Origin: a virus
DNA: 20,867 nt
Reading direction: 5' to 3' (one strand)
IMG/VR virus record: IMGVR_UViG_3300007344_009520
Location: 1-20,867 of that record
Shown piece after piece: positions 13,855 through 20,523 of the stretch (position 1 is its first letter; each line of letters opens with the position of its first letter). Under the pieces are notes generated by a model. That model had not been told where the DNA came from and searched no databases. It was given only the letters and a program-made list of their open reading frames with translations. The position numbers were made by a program, and so were the translations under genes.

Positions 13855-14870
13855 TTGAGTCCCATTGTATTTTTAATTTGATCATACAAAGAATCATAGG
13901 CATCTTTGTTGTCTACCAAATATTGCCTAACCTTTTCTAGGCCTTGTAATTTTTGTTTATCTTTTTCTTCAAGAAATGATAGTGTATACCAAGATCCTGC
14001 TTTGGTTATTAGGCCCATGTCTGAGGCCAAAGTGGCTAATTCCATAGCCTTATCTATTCCTTGTCCATATCGTATATAACTTGTTATAGTTCCTCCAGGA
14101 GGACCAATAGCTGAACATTGAGTTATCCATTCAATTTCTTGTCCTATTTGAGTTTCATTATTTTGTGTGCCTACCATCCAGGGTTTATGGAATTTGGCTC
14201 TTAGCTTAACATCTGTTTGATATGCTACGGCCTGTCCAGATTTTTCTTTCCACTCTACATTGCCATATCCAGGGTTACCCATCAAATGAGTGATACCTAT
14301 TACTATGGTCCTATTAACAGGTATAACGTTTGCTACTTTTCTACAAAATTTAGCTAAAAGTTTAGCCCCATCTGCTCTTTGCATTTTATCCATATCCGAC
14401 GTTATCTCTGCTTCAGTACATAGTGCAGAGTACGAGTCTATTATTAAAACACACTCAGGCTCTTCATTAATAATTCTTTCAGCAATTTGTAAATATTCTT
14501 CGGCATGCAGAATTTTTCCTGTTTGAGATCCTATGATATGAAATCTATCTAAATCTAAACCAGATATTCCTTCTAGGTCTCGTTTTTTCAATCTACCTTC
14601 TATATTTAGGTAGTACACTGTTCTCGGACCCTTTTCGCCATTATACTCCGGTTTTTGTGCAGTTGCGGCGAAGTCTAAGCTCGTAGTTGTTTTACCACAC
14701 TTTGGCTGACCTGTAAGAATAACAAAACTTCCTTCTGGTATTCCTCCTCCTAGGATAATGTCCAAAGCCGGACTAACAGGTATAGTTTTTAAATCTTTAT
14801 CTATTAAGGCTTTGCCGTCTATAATTATGTTATCGCCAAAATTTTTTGTTACAGAATCCTTAATCGCCAT
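13851..14870 (-). CDS. UvsX/RecA-family recombinase
   Basis: 339 residues, forms filaments on single-stranded DNA and performs strand exchange. Walker A is G54-QPKCGKTT, the catalytic glutamate is E91 in LNIEGR, and Walker B is VLIID145-SYSAL. The segment IGITHLMGNPGYG (about 190-203) has histidine where bacterial RecA has the allosteric glutamine (NQIR), a feature I associate with phage UvsX. ALDIILGGGIPEGSFVILTG at 35-54 is typical of the RecA core. It is slightly shorter than E. coli RecA (353) and has no long acidic tail. The ATG at 14870 overlaps the upstream gene by 11 bases and has an AGAGGA ribosome-binding site about eight bases upstream. Together with the next two genes it likely forms a recombination module. 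Confidence 0.92.
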   Translation of the reverse strand: MAIKDSVTKNFGDNIIIDGKALIDKDLKTIPVSPALDIILGGGIPEGSFVILTGQPKCGKTTTSLDFAATAQKPEYNGEKGPRTVYYLNIEGRLKKRDLEGISGLDLDRFHIIGSQTGKILHAEEYLQIAERIINEEPECVLIIDSYSALCTEAEITSDMDKMQRADGAKLLAKFCRKVANVIPVNRTIVIGITHLMGNPGYGNVEWKEKSGQAVAYQTDVKLRAKFHKPWMVGTQNNETQIGQEIEWITQCSAIGPPGGTITSYIRYGQGIDKAMELATLASDMGLITKAGSWYTLSFLEEKDKQKLQGLEKVRQYLVDNKDAYDSLYDQIKNTMGLK

Positions 14871-15282
14871 TATCTATTTCCTCTAATTTTGATAATATAT
14901 TTTTTTTTGCTTTGTTTTGCTTTGTCTTTGGTTTGTCAATTCTATCAATCTTTATAGATTTTTTATGAGTTTCCGACAACTTAGCGACCTCTTGTGTTAT
15001 TATATCTATCAGGTGAGGCGCTCGCAAAGAATAAATTTTTTGTCCTTTTGGGGTTTTGAGCGCTCTAATGATGGGTATAATGTCGTATTTTTTCAAGAGT
15101 TTATTGGCTGAAGCTATTTGATTGCGAAAAAATTTCTCCCATTTGGGACTTTGCCAAAATTTAAAATGCAAATCTTCTTTGTTAATTTTTGCTTTATTTT
15201 CGCATATCAATTCTGTCAGATATTGAGCTGCAGAAACATCCTTACCATTAGAATATTTGGAAGGATACTTATTATTTGCCAT
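14860..15282 (-). CDS. conserved-looking hypothetical protein before the recombinase
   Basis: 140 residues, function not recognised. The N-terminal part, DVSAAQYLTELICENKAK followed by FKFWQSPKWEKFFRNQIASANKLLKKYD, is helical with many aromatic and basic residues. The middle GQKIYSLRAPHLIDIITQE suggests a short beta hairpin, perhaps a winged-helix-like DNA-binding fold. The C-terminus is a lysine-rich tail (KPKTKQNKAKKN). No membrane segment or zinc site. It overlaps the upstream stop and the recombinase start by 11 bases each, so it is translated in lockstep with the recombinase, and a DNA-associated role is likely but only inferred. Confidence 0.75.
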   Translation of the reverse strand: MANNKYPSKYSNGKDVSAAQYLTELICENKAKINKEDLHFKFWQSPKWEKFFRNQIASANKLLKKYDIIPIIRALKTPKGQKIYSLRAPHLIDIITQEVAKLSETHKKSIKIDRIDKPKTKQNKAKKNILSKLEEIDNGD

Positions 15283-15637
15283 CTTGATTTGGTCTAAAAA
15301 TATGTTTTTGGTTTCTGTTTGTTTGAGGATCTACATTTTTTTTAACGGTGTCATTCATCATAGAGGCTTCTTGTGTCATAATCATAACATGGTTACTTTT
15401 TTTTGCCGAAGTTTGATTAATCATTAAGTTTTTGCTTACGATTTTCTTTGCGGCAGATTTGGAAGCTGTTTTGATAGGATCAGATTTTTTTGTATTTTTA
15501 CTAGATTGATTTTTTTCTATTGTAGATATAACCTGTTTTGTTGTAATCTTTAATTCTGACGCAATAGTATCTTGATCTTTTCCAATATGGTTTAACCAAT
15601 TTATTGCATATATTTGGGTTTTATTAAGTCTAGCCAT
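15272..15637 (-). CDS. small basic protein with helix-turn-helix-like N-terminus
   Basis: 121 residues, no family recognised. Residues 4-42 (LNKTQIYAINWLNHIGKDQDTIASELKITTKQVISTIEK) have the look of a sigma-region-4 or Xre-like helix-turn-helix: helix, D-x-x-T-I-A-S-E-L helix, turn at KITT and recognition helix. After a lysine/serine-rich linker (45-65), residues 70-100 contain MINQTSAKKSNHVMIMTQEASMMND, a distinct second segment, and the end is HIFRPNQ. It may be a DNA- or RNA polymerase-binding regulator. The start ATG overlaps the upstream stop by one base (TAATG). Confidence 0.7.
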   Translation of the reverse strand: MARLNKTQIYAINWLNHIGKDQDTIASELKITTKQVISTIEKNQSSKNTKKSDPIKTASKSAAKKIVSKNLMINQTSAKKSNHVMIMTQEASMMNDTVKKNVDPQTNRNQKHIFRPNQDGK

Positions 15638-16038
15638 TATTCAGCCTCTCTTTCAGCATTATGTAACCATGACAAATTTTTTGTTCTTAAAAAGTTAAGA
15701 TATAGATTAAATACTTTTAGATTTACAGCCTTGAATTTAAAGTCTTTACAAGTCTTATCCAAAAATTTGCTACCGATTTCATCCTTACCGTACATACTCA
15801 TAGGATTGTATATTTTTTTAGAAGCATTAGTTTTAACAAAAAGTCTGTGTGAGCCATCACTTTTTATTATTTTTTTAGCGAAGGTTCTCTCGTCATCCTT
15901 TTCCAATCTGGGGTTATTTTGAGAATCTAAAAAGTCATAATCATCTATAAAGCCGTAGTATGCATTTTCAATCAATTTGGGTTCTTCTTCATTGACCACT
16001 TTTTGTTGAAATATACAATCGCTTATATCTTGTCTCAT
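15637..16038 (-). CDS. conserved-looking hypothetical protein
   Basis: 133 residues, function not recognised. An acidic N-terminal third (NEEEPKLIENAYYGFIDDYDFLD) is followed by a basic core with IIKSDGSHRLFVKTNASKKIYNPMSMYG, which reads like a beta hairpin, and a C-terminal aromatic helix pair (VNLKVFNLYLNFLRTKNLSWLHNAERE). No zinc, nucleotide-binding or membrane motif. The ATG at 16038 has a good GGAG ribosome-binding site seven bases upstream, located inside the last codons of the FmdB-like gene. It is one of three unassigned genes between the zinc-ribbon protein and the recombinase. Confidence 0.75.
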   Translation of the reverse strand: MRQDISDCIFQQKVVNEEEPKLIENAYYGFIDDYDFLDSQNNPRLEKDDERTFAKKIIKSDGSHRLFVKTNASKKIYNPMSMYGKDEIGSKFLDKTCKDFKFKAVNLKVFNLYLNFLRTKNLSWLHNAEREAE

Positions 16039-16039
16039 A

Positions 16040-16384
16040 TCATCTCCATTTTATTTTTTTAGGTTTATTTATGCGTTTCATGCCTTTTGGTAGAGGTTTT
16101 TCTGGCACCGTTTCTTTATAAGAATTATGTTTTCTGTATAGATCATTTTTTTGATCTTCGCTCATAGTTTCTGAATTTCTATGAGCCAAATGACCCAATG
16201 TTTTAATTTCCGATTTAGCCAACTTTACAGAAGCATTTATAGTGGTCATGTCTTCTCCATAATCTCGAATAGTATATTCGGATTCACAGATTGAACATTT
16301 TACGTTTTCGTTATAGTCCCTAATAGAGCATACAACACTAAATTTATTTTTACAGTCGTTGCAAATGTAAGAATATTCAGGCAT
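16040..16384 (-). CDS. FmdB-like zinc-ribbon protein
   Basis: 114 residues from the ATG at 16384, which gives MPEYSYICNDC, the canonical FmdB-family opening (MPxYxYxC). A TTG two codons upstream (16390) is open too but less likely. The ribbon is C8-N-D-C11 and C30-S-I-C33. The remaining 80 residues are charged, with a polar helix (KSEIKTLGHLAHRNSETMSEDQ) and a basic end rich in K and P (KPLPKGMKRINKPKKIKW). FmdB-type proteins are small putative regulators of unsettled function and are common in large phages. It overlaps the HNH gene's stop by eight bases and its own end holds the ribosome-binding site of the next gene. Confidence 0.8.
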   Translation of the reverse strand: MPEYSYICNDCKNKFSVVCSIRDYNENVKCSICESEYTIRDYGEDMTTINASVKLAKSEIKTLGHLAHRNSETMSEDQKNDLYRKHNSYKETVPEKPLPKGMKRINKPKKIKWR

Positions 16385-16967
16385 AATCAAAGTAAGATTG
16401 TGGTAAGTATATTTGCCATTCTGTAGGTATGCTATACTCTATATTAGATAGTTTGTGTGCTATCGGCAAGTATTTGTTAGTTTTTTCCGGCCTAAAAGGC
16501 AGTTTAGATAAATTCATATTTGCTTGTTTAGGAGTTTTGTTACCCTTTTTCCTATTGCATACAGAACAACACGTGACTATATTTGTCCAATTAGTTGGAG
16601 AACCTAAAGAATAATCCCAGGTAGATTTAGGTATCACATGATCATAAGTTAAATCTTTGGGCAAAAATTGCTTGTTACAATATTGACAAGTAAACTTATC
16701 TCTTATAAAAATATTTTTTCGAGAAAACACCACTCCATATTTCAGATATTTAAAATAATGTTTAGTCTTGGCAACGGCTGGTATAGGATGTTTTTTATTA
16801 TTAACACATTGTATGTAATCATGTTTATAAAAATCTATTATTTCTATACCATAGTTATTATTATTTTCATATTTTATTTTCCAATATATGGCTTTTTTCC
16901 AATCTATAATAGATATTGGAGAATAATCCGCATTCAATAAAAGACATTTTTTATGATCAGACCGCAT
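16377..16967 (-). CDS. HNH endonuclease
   Basis: 196 residues. The N-terminal half starts with CLLLNADYSPISIIDWKKAI, a domain that precedes HNH in a widespread bacterial and phage family (usually VLVLNADYxPLSV). The HNH core is C94-QYC97, D109-H110 (YDHVIPKS), N129 and C134-S-V-C137, followed by NRKKGNKTP. It cuts double-stranded DNA with metal help. The zinc-holding CxxC pairs and the D-H/N/H residues are all present. It overlaps PhoH by 11 bases at its start and the FmdB-like gene by eight bases at its end, so it is built into the operon and not loosely inserted, in contrast to most free-standing homing endonucleases. A role in DNA processing or host DNA degradation is as likely as homing. 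Confidence 0.88.
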   Translation of the reverse strand: MRSDHKKCLLLNADYSPISIIDWKKAIYWKIKYENNNNYGIEIIDFYKHDYIQCVNNKKHPIPAVAKTKHYFKYLKYGVVFSRKNIFIRDKFTCQYCNKQFLPKDLTYDHVIPKSTWDYSLGSPTNWTNIVTCCSVCNRKKGNKTPKQANMNLSKLPFRPEKTNKYLPIAHKLSNIEYSIPTEWQIYLPQSYFDYA

Positions 16968-17664
16968 TTTCCAGTGTTTCTAACTTAGCAAGAATTTTAC
17001 CTATAATAGGATTTCTAATTATGTCATCATTTAACAATTTCGATATTCCTATGTCTGGAACATCATGCAATATTTTGATGAGATTCATAAAGCCACCCTG
17101 CATATTTTTATATAGATCTGATTGGCCCGTATCTCCTGTTAAAACCATTTTACTGTCATGACCTATTCGAGTCAATAGCATTTTTAACTGATCATATGAA
17201 GCGTTTTGGCATTCGTCAGCCACTACAAAGGCGTTATGAAAGTTTCTACCTCTCATTAAACCAAGAGGTACTACTTCTATTTTATGTTGGGTTTTTAATG
17301 CCCCATATTGGCTCATTGGTATAAAGTAAGCAATTTCATCTAATATAGGCAGTAAATACGGATGCAACTTTTCTTCTGCTGTTCCGGGTAAAAAGCCTAA
17401 CTTTTCTCCAGATTCTACTACCGGCCTAGTTATAATTATTTTTTCAACTTTATCTTCTAGCAAATATTCTAAAGCTATGCCTATCGCGATATGGGTTTTT
17501 CCACTACCAGCAACACCTTGACAAAAAGTTATAGTGTTTTCAACTATTGTGCGTATAAAATTATGTTGGTTTGGAGTTCTGGGTTTTAATCGATTCTTAT
17601 ATACAGGATGATGTGATAATGGATTTGTAGCATCTATAACCTTCTTTTTTTTATTTTTTCTCAA
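16957..17664 (-). CDS. phoH: PhoH-family ATPase
   Basis: 235 residues. Walker A is GVAGSGKTH near residues 56-64, followed by IIITRPVVESGEKLGFLPG, the PhoH signature block with TRP and G-x-x-x-E-K; Walker B is FVVADECQNA near 146-155, and LTGDTGQSDL closes the core. PhoH proteins are RNA/nucleotide-binding ATPases with helicase-like features; their role in phages is unsettled. The start is a TTG at 17664 (no in-frame ATG before residue 100), supported by an AAAGG ribosome-binding site eight bases away. The N-terminal 30 residues are lysine- and histidine-rich. The gene follows the reductase after a 23-base gap and overlaps the HNH gene at its end. Confidence 0.93.
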   Translation of the reverse strand: MRKNKKKKVIDATNPLSHHPVYKNRLKPRTPNQHNFIRTIVENTITFCQGVAGSGKTHIAIGIALEYLLEDKVEKIIITRPVVESGEKLGFLPGTAEEKLHPYLLPILDEIAYFIPMSQYGALKTQHKIEVVPLGLMRGRNFHNAFVVADECQNASYDQLKMLLTRIGHDSKMVLTGDTGQSDLYKNMQGGFMNLIKILHDVPDIGISKLLNDDIIRNPIIGKILAKLETLENAV

Positions 17665-17672
17665 AATTTACA

Positions 17673-17677
17673 CCTTT
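17673..17677 (-). promoter_or_regulatory. ribosome-binding site deciding the TTG start of phoH
   Basis: AAAGG (within GAAAGGTG) on the minus strand, eight bases upstream of the TTG at 17664 in the 23-base gap after the reductase stop. It justifies the non-ATG start, since no other start exists nearby. Confidence 0.65.
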
Positions 17678-17687
17678 CGAAATAAAG

Positions 17688-19886
17688 TTAAATTAGACAT
17701 GCTCCACCCGCACAACTAACTTCCTCTATTCCAGCAGTGTTATCCTCTGTTTCTACTAGTTGTGTATAATCAACTTTTTGATAGCTGTTGAATAAATCAC
17801 AATAAATTTTCCAATTATAAACGTCTTTCATGCAATATGTTAGACGTTTGATATCTCCATCAAAATATTTACCAGCGAAATTTTTCATTTTCGTGATAAA
17901 CTTAAGCTTGGATTCATCGTCTTCTGGTTTTGCTTGATCAAAAGTAACATAGTCACAAGCTGCCCATAAATTTTTATCAAAAACATTTAATGCTAATTCT
18001 ATTAATCCAGAACACCACAAAGCAGCATCGCCATATTCTTTGACAATCTCTCTACTTGTATAAACTGTAGTAAATGGCGCTTGTGGATAATCTTTGTCTC
18101 CGCTTTGCGGAATCAAACTAATACCAGCAAAATATTTACGATTATCATAAATATATTTGGTAACAGCATCCCATTCATCTGGTTTAACCGTAACAGTGTT
18201 GCTGACATTATGACTTAAATAGTCTTGAGTACATAAATTTTTATTTTTTCCAGCATTTACCCAATTTTTTTGAGCATCTTTAACTACCTCCAACATATCG
18301 ACCGCTGGCAACTGATTTTTGGTTTTTGCACCATCTGGTACTTCAATTGGAAATTTGATAACTTCATCTGTATTATTTGCTGACCAACTAGATTTTTCAC
18401 ATGCCTGCGGGTTATAATTTCTGAAGTGTTGATATGGTGCTTCTAAAATATTGGCTTGTACATGTCTTATATATCGTTTGGCGTGATGTGGGTGAATGCC
18501 AGAGCTAGTACCTAGCATACTACTACTTGTACCTTCTGGTTTTAAGCATGTTACCCTGGCAGCTTGATTTATTCCTATCTTTTTTGATAATTGTTTGTTA
18601 GTATCCACAGCAATTTTAGCGCCAGCTTTCAATACTTTTTCCGATAGAACTAGGTCATGTTTTTCCATAATACCCGTTAAAGAAACACCAAGCAGAGCCT
18701 CTCTAGCAAAAATTTTGCAACTAATTTCCCCAAGATAATCTAACTTAGTAAAACCAGCTTGTAAAGTACCTATAATAGCTGCGGCTTTACATCTTTCATA
18801 AAAATCATTCTCATTTTCTATTGAAGAACAATTAATGGTAGAAAGATTACAACCCTGCCAGCCGCTCTCATTTGTTTCTTCATCAACAGGCCACATGCCC
18901 ACTTCCACGCAAGGATTGAAAGTCATTTCTGTTGAATCGCTCCAAATAAATCCAGGTTCTCCAAATTCTTTCACACTTTCCATTAATTTTTCGAATTGCT
19001 CTAAAGTGGTTTCATTTTTTAGAAGCAATGCGGAATTGTTGCTTCTCGCCCTTTGCGGATTATCTATGTACCAGTTACCTGTTTTAGCCTTAGCCATTTC
19101 TTCATCATCAGCACTAAATAATGCTAAACTAGCAGACCTTCTAACCCCACCGCTTAATACCGCATCACTGCTATGCATAACAATATCATAAGCGTCAATT
19201 GGGCATAATTTTTTTTGTCCATTAGCAACACAACGATCTAATAGCGCTCTAATTTTTTCTAAGCCTTTAGCAAGAGGTTCATATCCTGGGGCTTTTCCAA
19301 TACCAGAACTTAATTCAGAACCTTGGGGTCGAATTTCAGAATAATCAAATATAACATATTGATCTTGATATGTTTTAAACCTCGCTTCTGCTGGTTTAAC
19401 AAAGTATGAACTTAATAAAACACCTAAAGCATCAGCCCAGCCTTCGATACTATCTTCAATCACATACTTTACGCCCTTATCTTTATCTTTTGCCTTTTGA
19501 GATAAATTAGGCAATTTAGCTACGTGATGTTTTTGTACACTAAACCCTGTGCCACTGCCGCACAATAATAACCAAAAACATTCTTGAAAAAATCTTAGTC
19601 TATCACAATAAGAGCTTGTGCAGTTATAAATTTTTGCATGTCTTTTAAGAATAGGCTCTCCACCAAACTGCAGGCCTCTTTGACTGCCAAGAACTTTTTT
19701 CTTGTACATCATATCATACGCCCAATCGATATCTTCTGAGATATTTTGGTCAGCATACATGGTATGCATCATATTTTTAACGCGTTCAACGGCTTCTTTC
19801 CATGTTTCTCTTCTATTTTTATTTTCTAACCATCTTGCATACTTACTAACAAATGTATAATTTTGAAGCTCTTGAAGCGCTGACAT
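17688..19886 (-). CDS. nrdJ: class II (adenosylcobalamin-dependent) ribonucleotide reductase
   Basis: 732 residues, close to the 739 of the monomeric Lactobacillus leichmannii enzyme, converts ribonucleoside triphosphates to deoxy forms. Active-site features: N324-P-C326-V-E328 on the thiyl-radical loop, C89 in YNCTSSYC and C346 in GCNLST as the reducing cysteine pair, and a C-terminal C725-AGGA-C730 relay pair two residues from the end. Blocks GSGTGFSVQKH, SGGVRRSASLALFS and LKPEGTSSSMLGTSSGIHPHH are typical of the RTPR family. No small subunit (NrdB) or activase (NrdG) gene is nearby, as expected for class II. AGGGG in front of the ATG is a good ribosome-binding site. It needs B12 from the host. 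No intein or intron break is seen. Confidence 0.95.
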   Translation of the reverse strand: MSALQELQNYTFVSKYARWLENKNRRETWKEAVERVKNMMHTMYADQNISEDIDWAYDMMYKKKVLGSQRGLQFGGEPILKRHAKIYNCTSSYCDRLRFFQECFWLLLCGSGTGFSVQKHHVAKLPNLSQKAKDKDKGVKYVIEDSIEGWADALGVLLSSYFVKPAEARFKTYQDQYVIFDYSEIRPQGSELSSGIGKAPGYEPLAKGLEKIRALLDRCVANGQKKLCPIDAYDIVMHSSDAVLSGGVRRSASLALFSADDEEMAKAKTGNWYIDNPQRARSNNSALLLKNETTLEQFEKLMESVKEFGEPGFIWSDSTEMTFNPCVEVGMWPVDEETNESGWQGCNLSTINCSSIENENDFYERCKAAAIIGTLQAGFTKLDYLGEISCKIFAREALLGVSLTGIMEKHDLVLSEKVLKAGAKIAVDTNKQLSKKIGINQAARVTCLKPEGTSSSMLGTSSGIHPHHAKRYIRHVQANILEAPYQHFRNYNPQACEKSSWSANNTDEVIKFPIEVPDGAKTKNQLPAVDMLEVVKDAQKNWVNAGKNKNLCTQDYLSHNVSNTVTVKPDEWDAVTKYIYDNRKYFAGISLIPQSGDKDYPQAPFTTVYTSREIVKEYGDAALWCSGLIELALNVFDKNLWAACDYVTFDQAKPEDDESKLKFITKMKNFAGKYFDGDIKRLTYCMKDVYNWKIYCDLFNSYQKVDYTQLVETEDNTAGIEEVSCAGGACLI

Positions 19887-19887
19887 A

Positions 19888-19998
19888 TTATCCCCTATTG
19901 ATAAGAGTTAAAAGGCCTAATATAACTAAGGCCTGGAAAGAAATTTGTTGCATGATGTCATTTTTAATTAAAAAATTGATCATATATATAATTAACAT
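19888..19998 (-). CDS. possible 36-residue hydrophobic peptide upstream of the reductase
   Basis: A small frame from an ATG at 19998 ends with TAA one base before the reductase ATG (TAATATG). The peptide has two hydrophobic stretches (LIIYMINFLI and ISFQALVILGLLTLI) and would be a membrane peptide. It fills most of the 135-base gap that is otherwise the longest non-coding stretch in the window. Against it: no ribosome-binding site precedes the ATG at 19998 or the internal ones at 19983 and 19953, and AT-rich DNA easily gives hydrophobic frames. The reductase ribosome-binding site lies in its last codons. It could also be a leader whose translation affects the reductase. Confidence 0.3.
   Translation of the reverse strand: MLIIYMINFLIKNDIMQQISFQALVILGLLTLINRG
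19891..19896 (-). promoter_or_regulatory. ribosome-binding site of the reductase
   Basis: AGGGGA on the minus strand, four bases before the reductase ATG at 19886. Upstream at 19913-19918 and 19929-19934 are two AGGCCT palindromes that could pair as a 6-bp stem with a 10-base loop in the leader. Confidence 0.6.
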
Positions 19999-20021
19999 TA
20001 TGTAAAATAGTTTGTTGTATA

Positions 20022-20489
20022 TCATAATACACCGCACAAAATTTTCAACCAAGAAAAATCTACATCAACATATTTTATGTTAATGCCAGACATCGCTATA
20101 AATTGATCAAAAATCTTTTTTTGTTTGTCATCAAATAATAATGTTCCATGATTCTTGGCCATTATAACAGTTTTTATGCCTTCTTGCCATAAAGACATTA
20201 TACAATTATTACAACATTGCCCTGTCACATACGCTATGCCATTTTCTGGTCGAATAACACAATTAGACAAAGCATTGCGTTCAGCGTGTATCATCCAGTC
20301 ATACTTATCTGGTCTATTTGTGGGTAAAACATCGTCATCGAGCCCTCTAGGAAAACCATTATAACCTATCCCTAGCACACGATTATTTTCGTCTGTAATT
20401 ACACAACCATGTTTTGTGTGTACGTCGTGACTTTTTTGAGAAATTACTTTAGCTAAGACTAAAAAGTATTGCTGCCATGGTATGTTCAT
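20022..20489 (-). CDS. dCMP deaminase
   Basis: 155 residues from the ATG at 20489. Zinc-dependent deamination of dCMP to dUMP, feeding dTTP synthesis. Catalytic H68-A-E70 in MIHAERNAL, zinc ligands C93-N-N-C96 in TGQCCNNC (the usual proline before the first cysteine is cysteine), and GIGYNGFPRG near 40-49 as in T4 and T2-type dCMP deaminases. The frame extends five codons to a TTG at 20504, but the ATG is better placed: MNIPWQQYF aligns with the typical family N-terminus, and the upstream codons are the -10 box of a promoter. With that promoter the transcript would start at the A of this ATG. It forms a nucleotide-supply pair with the reductase. Confidence 0.9.
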   Translation of the reverse strand: MNIPWQQYFLVLAKVISQKSHDVHTKHGCVITDENNRVLGIGYNGFPRGLDDDVLPTNRPDKYDWMIHAERNALSNCVIRPENGIAYVTGQCCNNCIMSLWQEGIKTVIMAKNHGTLLFDDKQKKIFDQFIAMSGINIKYVDVDFSWLKILCGVL

Positions 20490-20495
20490 ACTTGT

Positions 20496-20523
20496 ATTAT
20501 ACAACGTTGCAGCGATTTGTCAA
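20496..20523 (-). promoter_or_regulatory. consensus sigma70 promoter of the dCMP deaminase gene
   Basis: On the minus strand, TTGACA (20518-20523) and TATAAT (20496-20501) are both perfect matches to consensus, spaced 16 bases apart. The -35 box contains the TGA stop of the upstream gene. Only six bases separate the -10 box from the ATG at 20489, so standard geometry puts +1 on the first base of the start codon. Confidence 0.75.

Noticed and set aside
19961-19974. Perfect 14-base palindrome TTTTTAATTAAAAA as a terminator or operator
   Set aside because: It has no GC pairs and no loop, so it cannot form a stable hairpin, and such A/T palindromes are expected in this composition.
20490-20504. 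TTG start at 20504 for the dCMP deaminase
   Set aside because: These codons form the -10 box of a consensus promoter and add residues without family resemblance; the ATG at 20489 fits.
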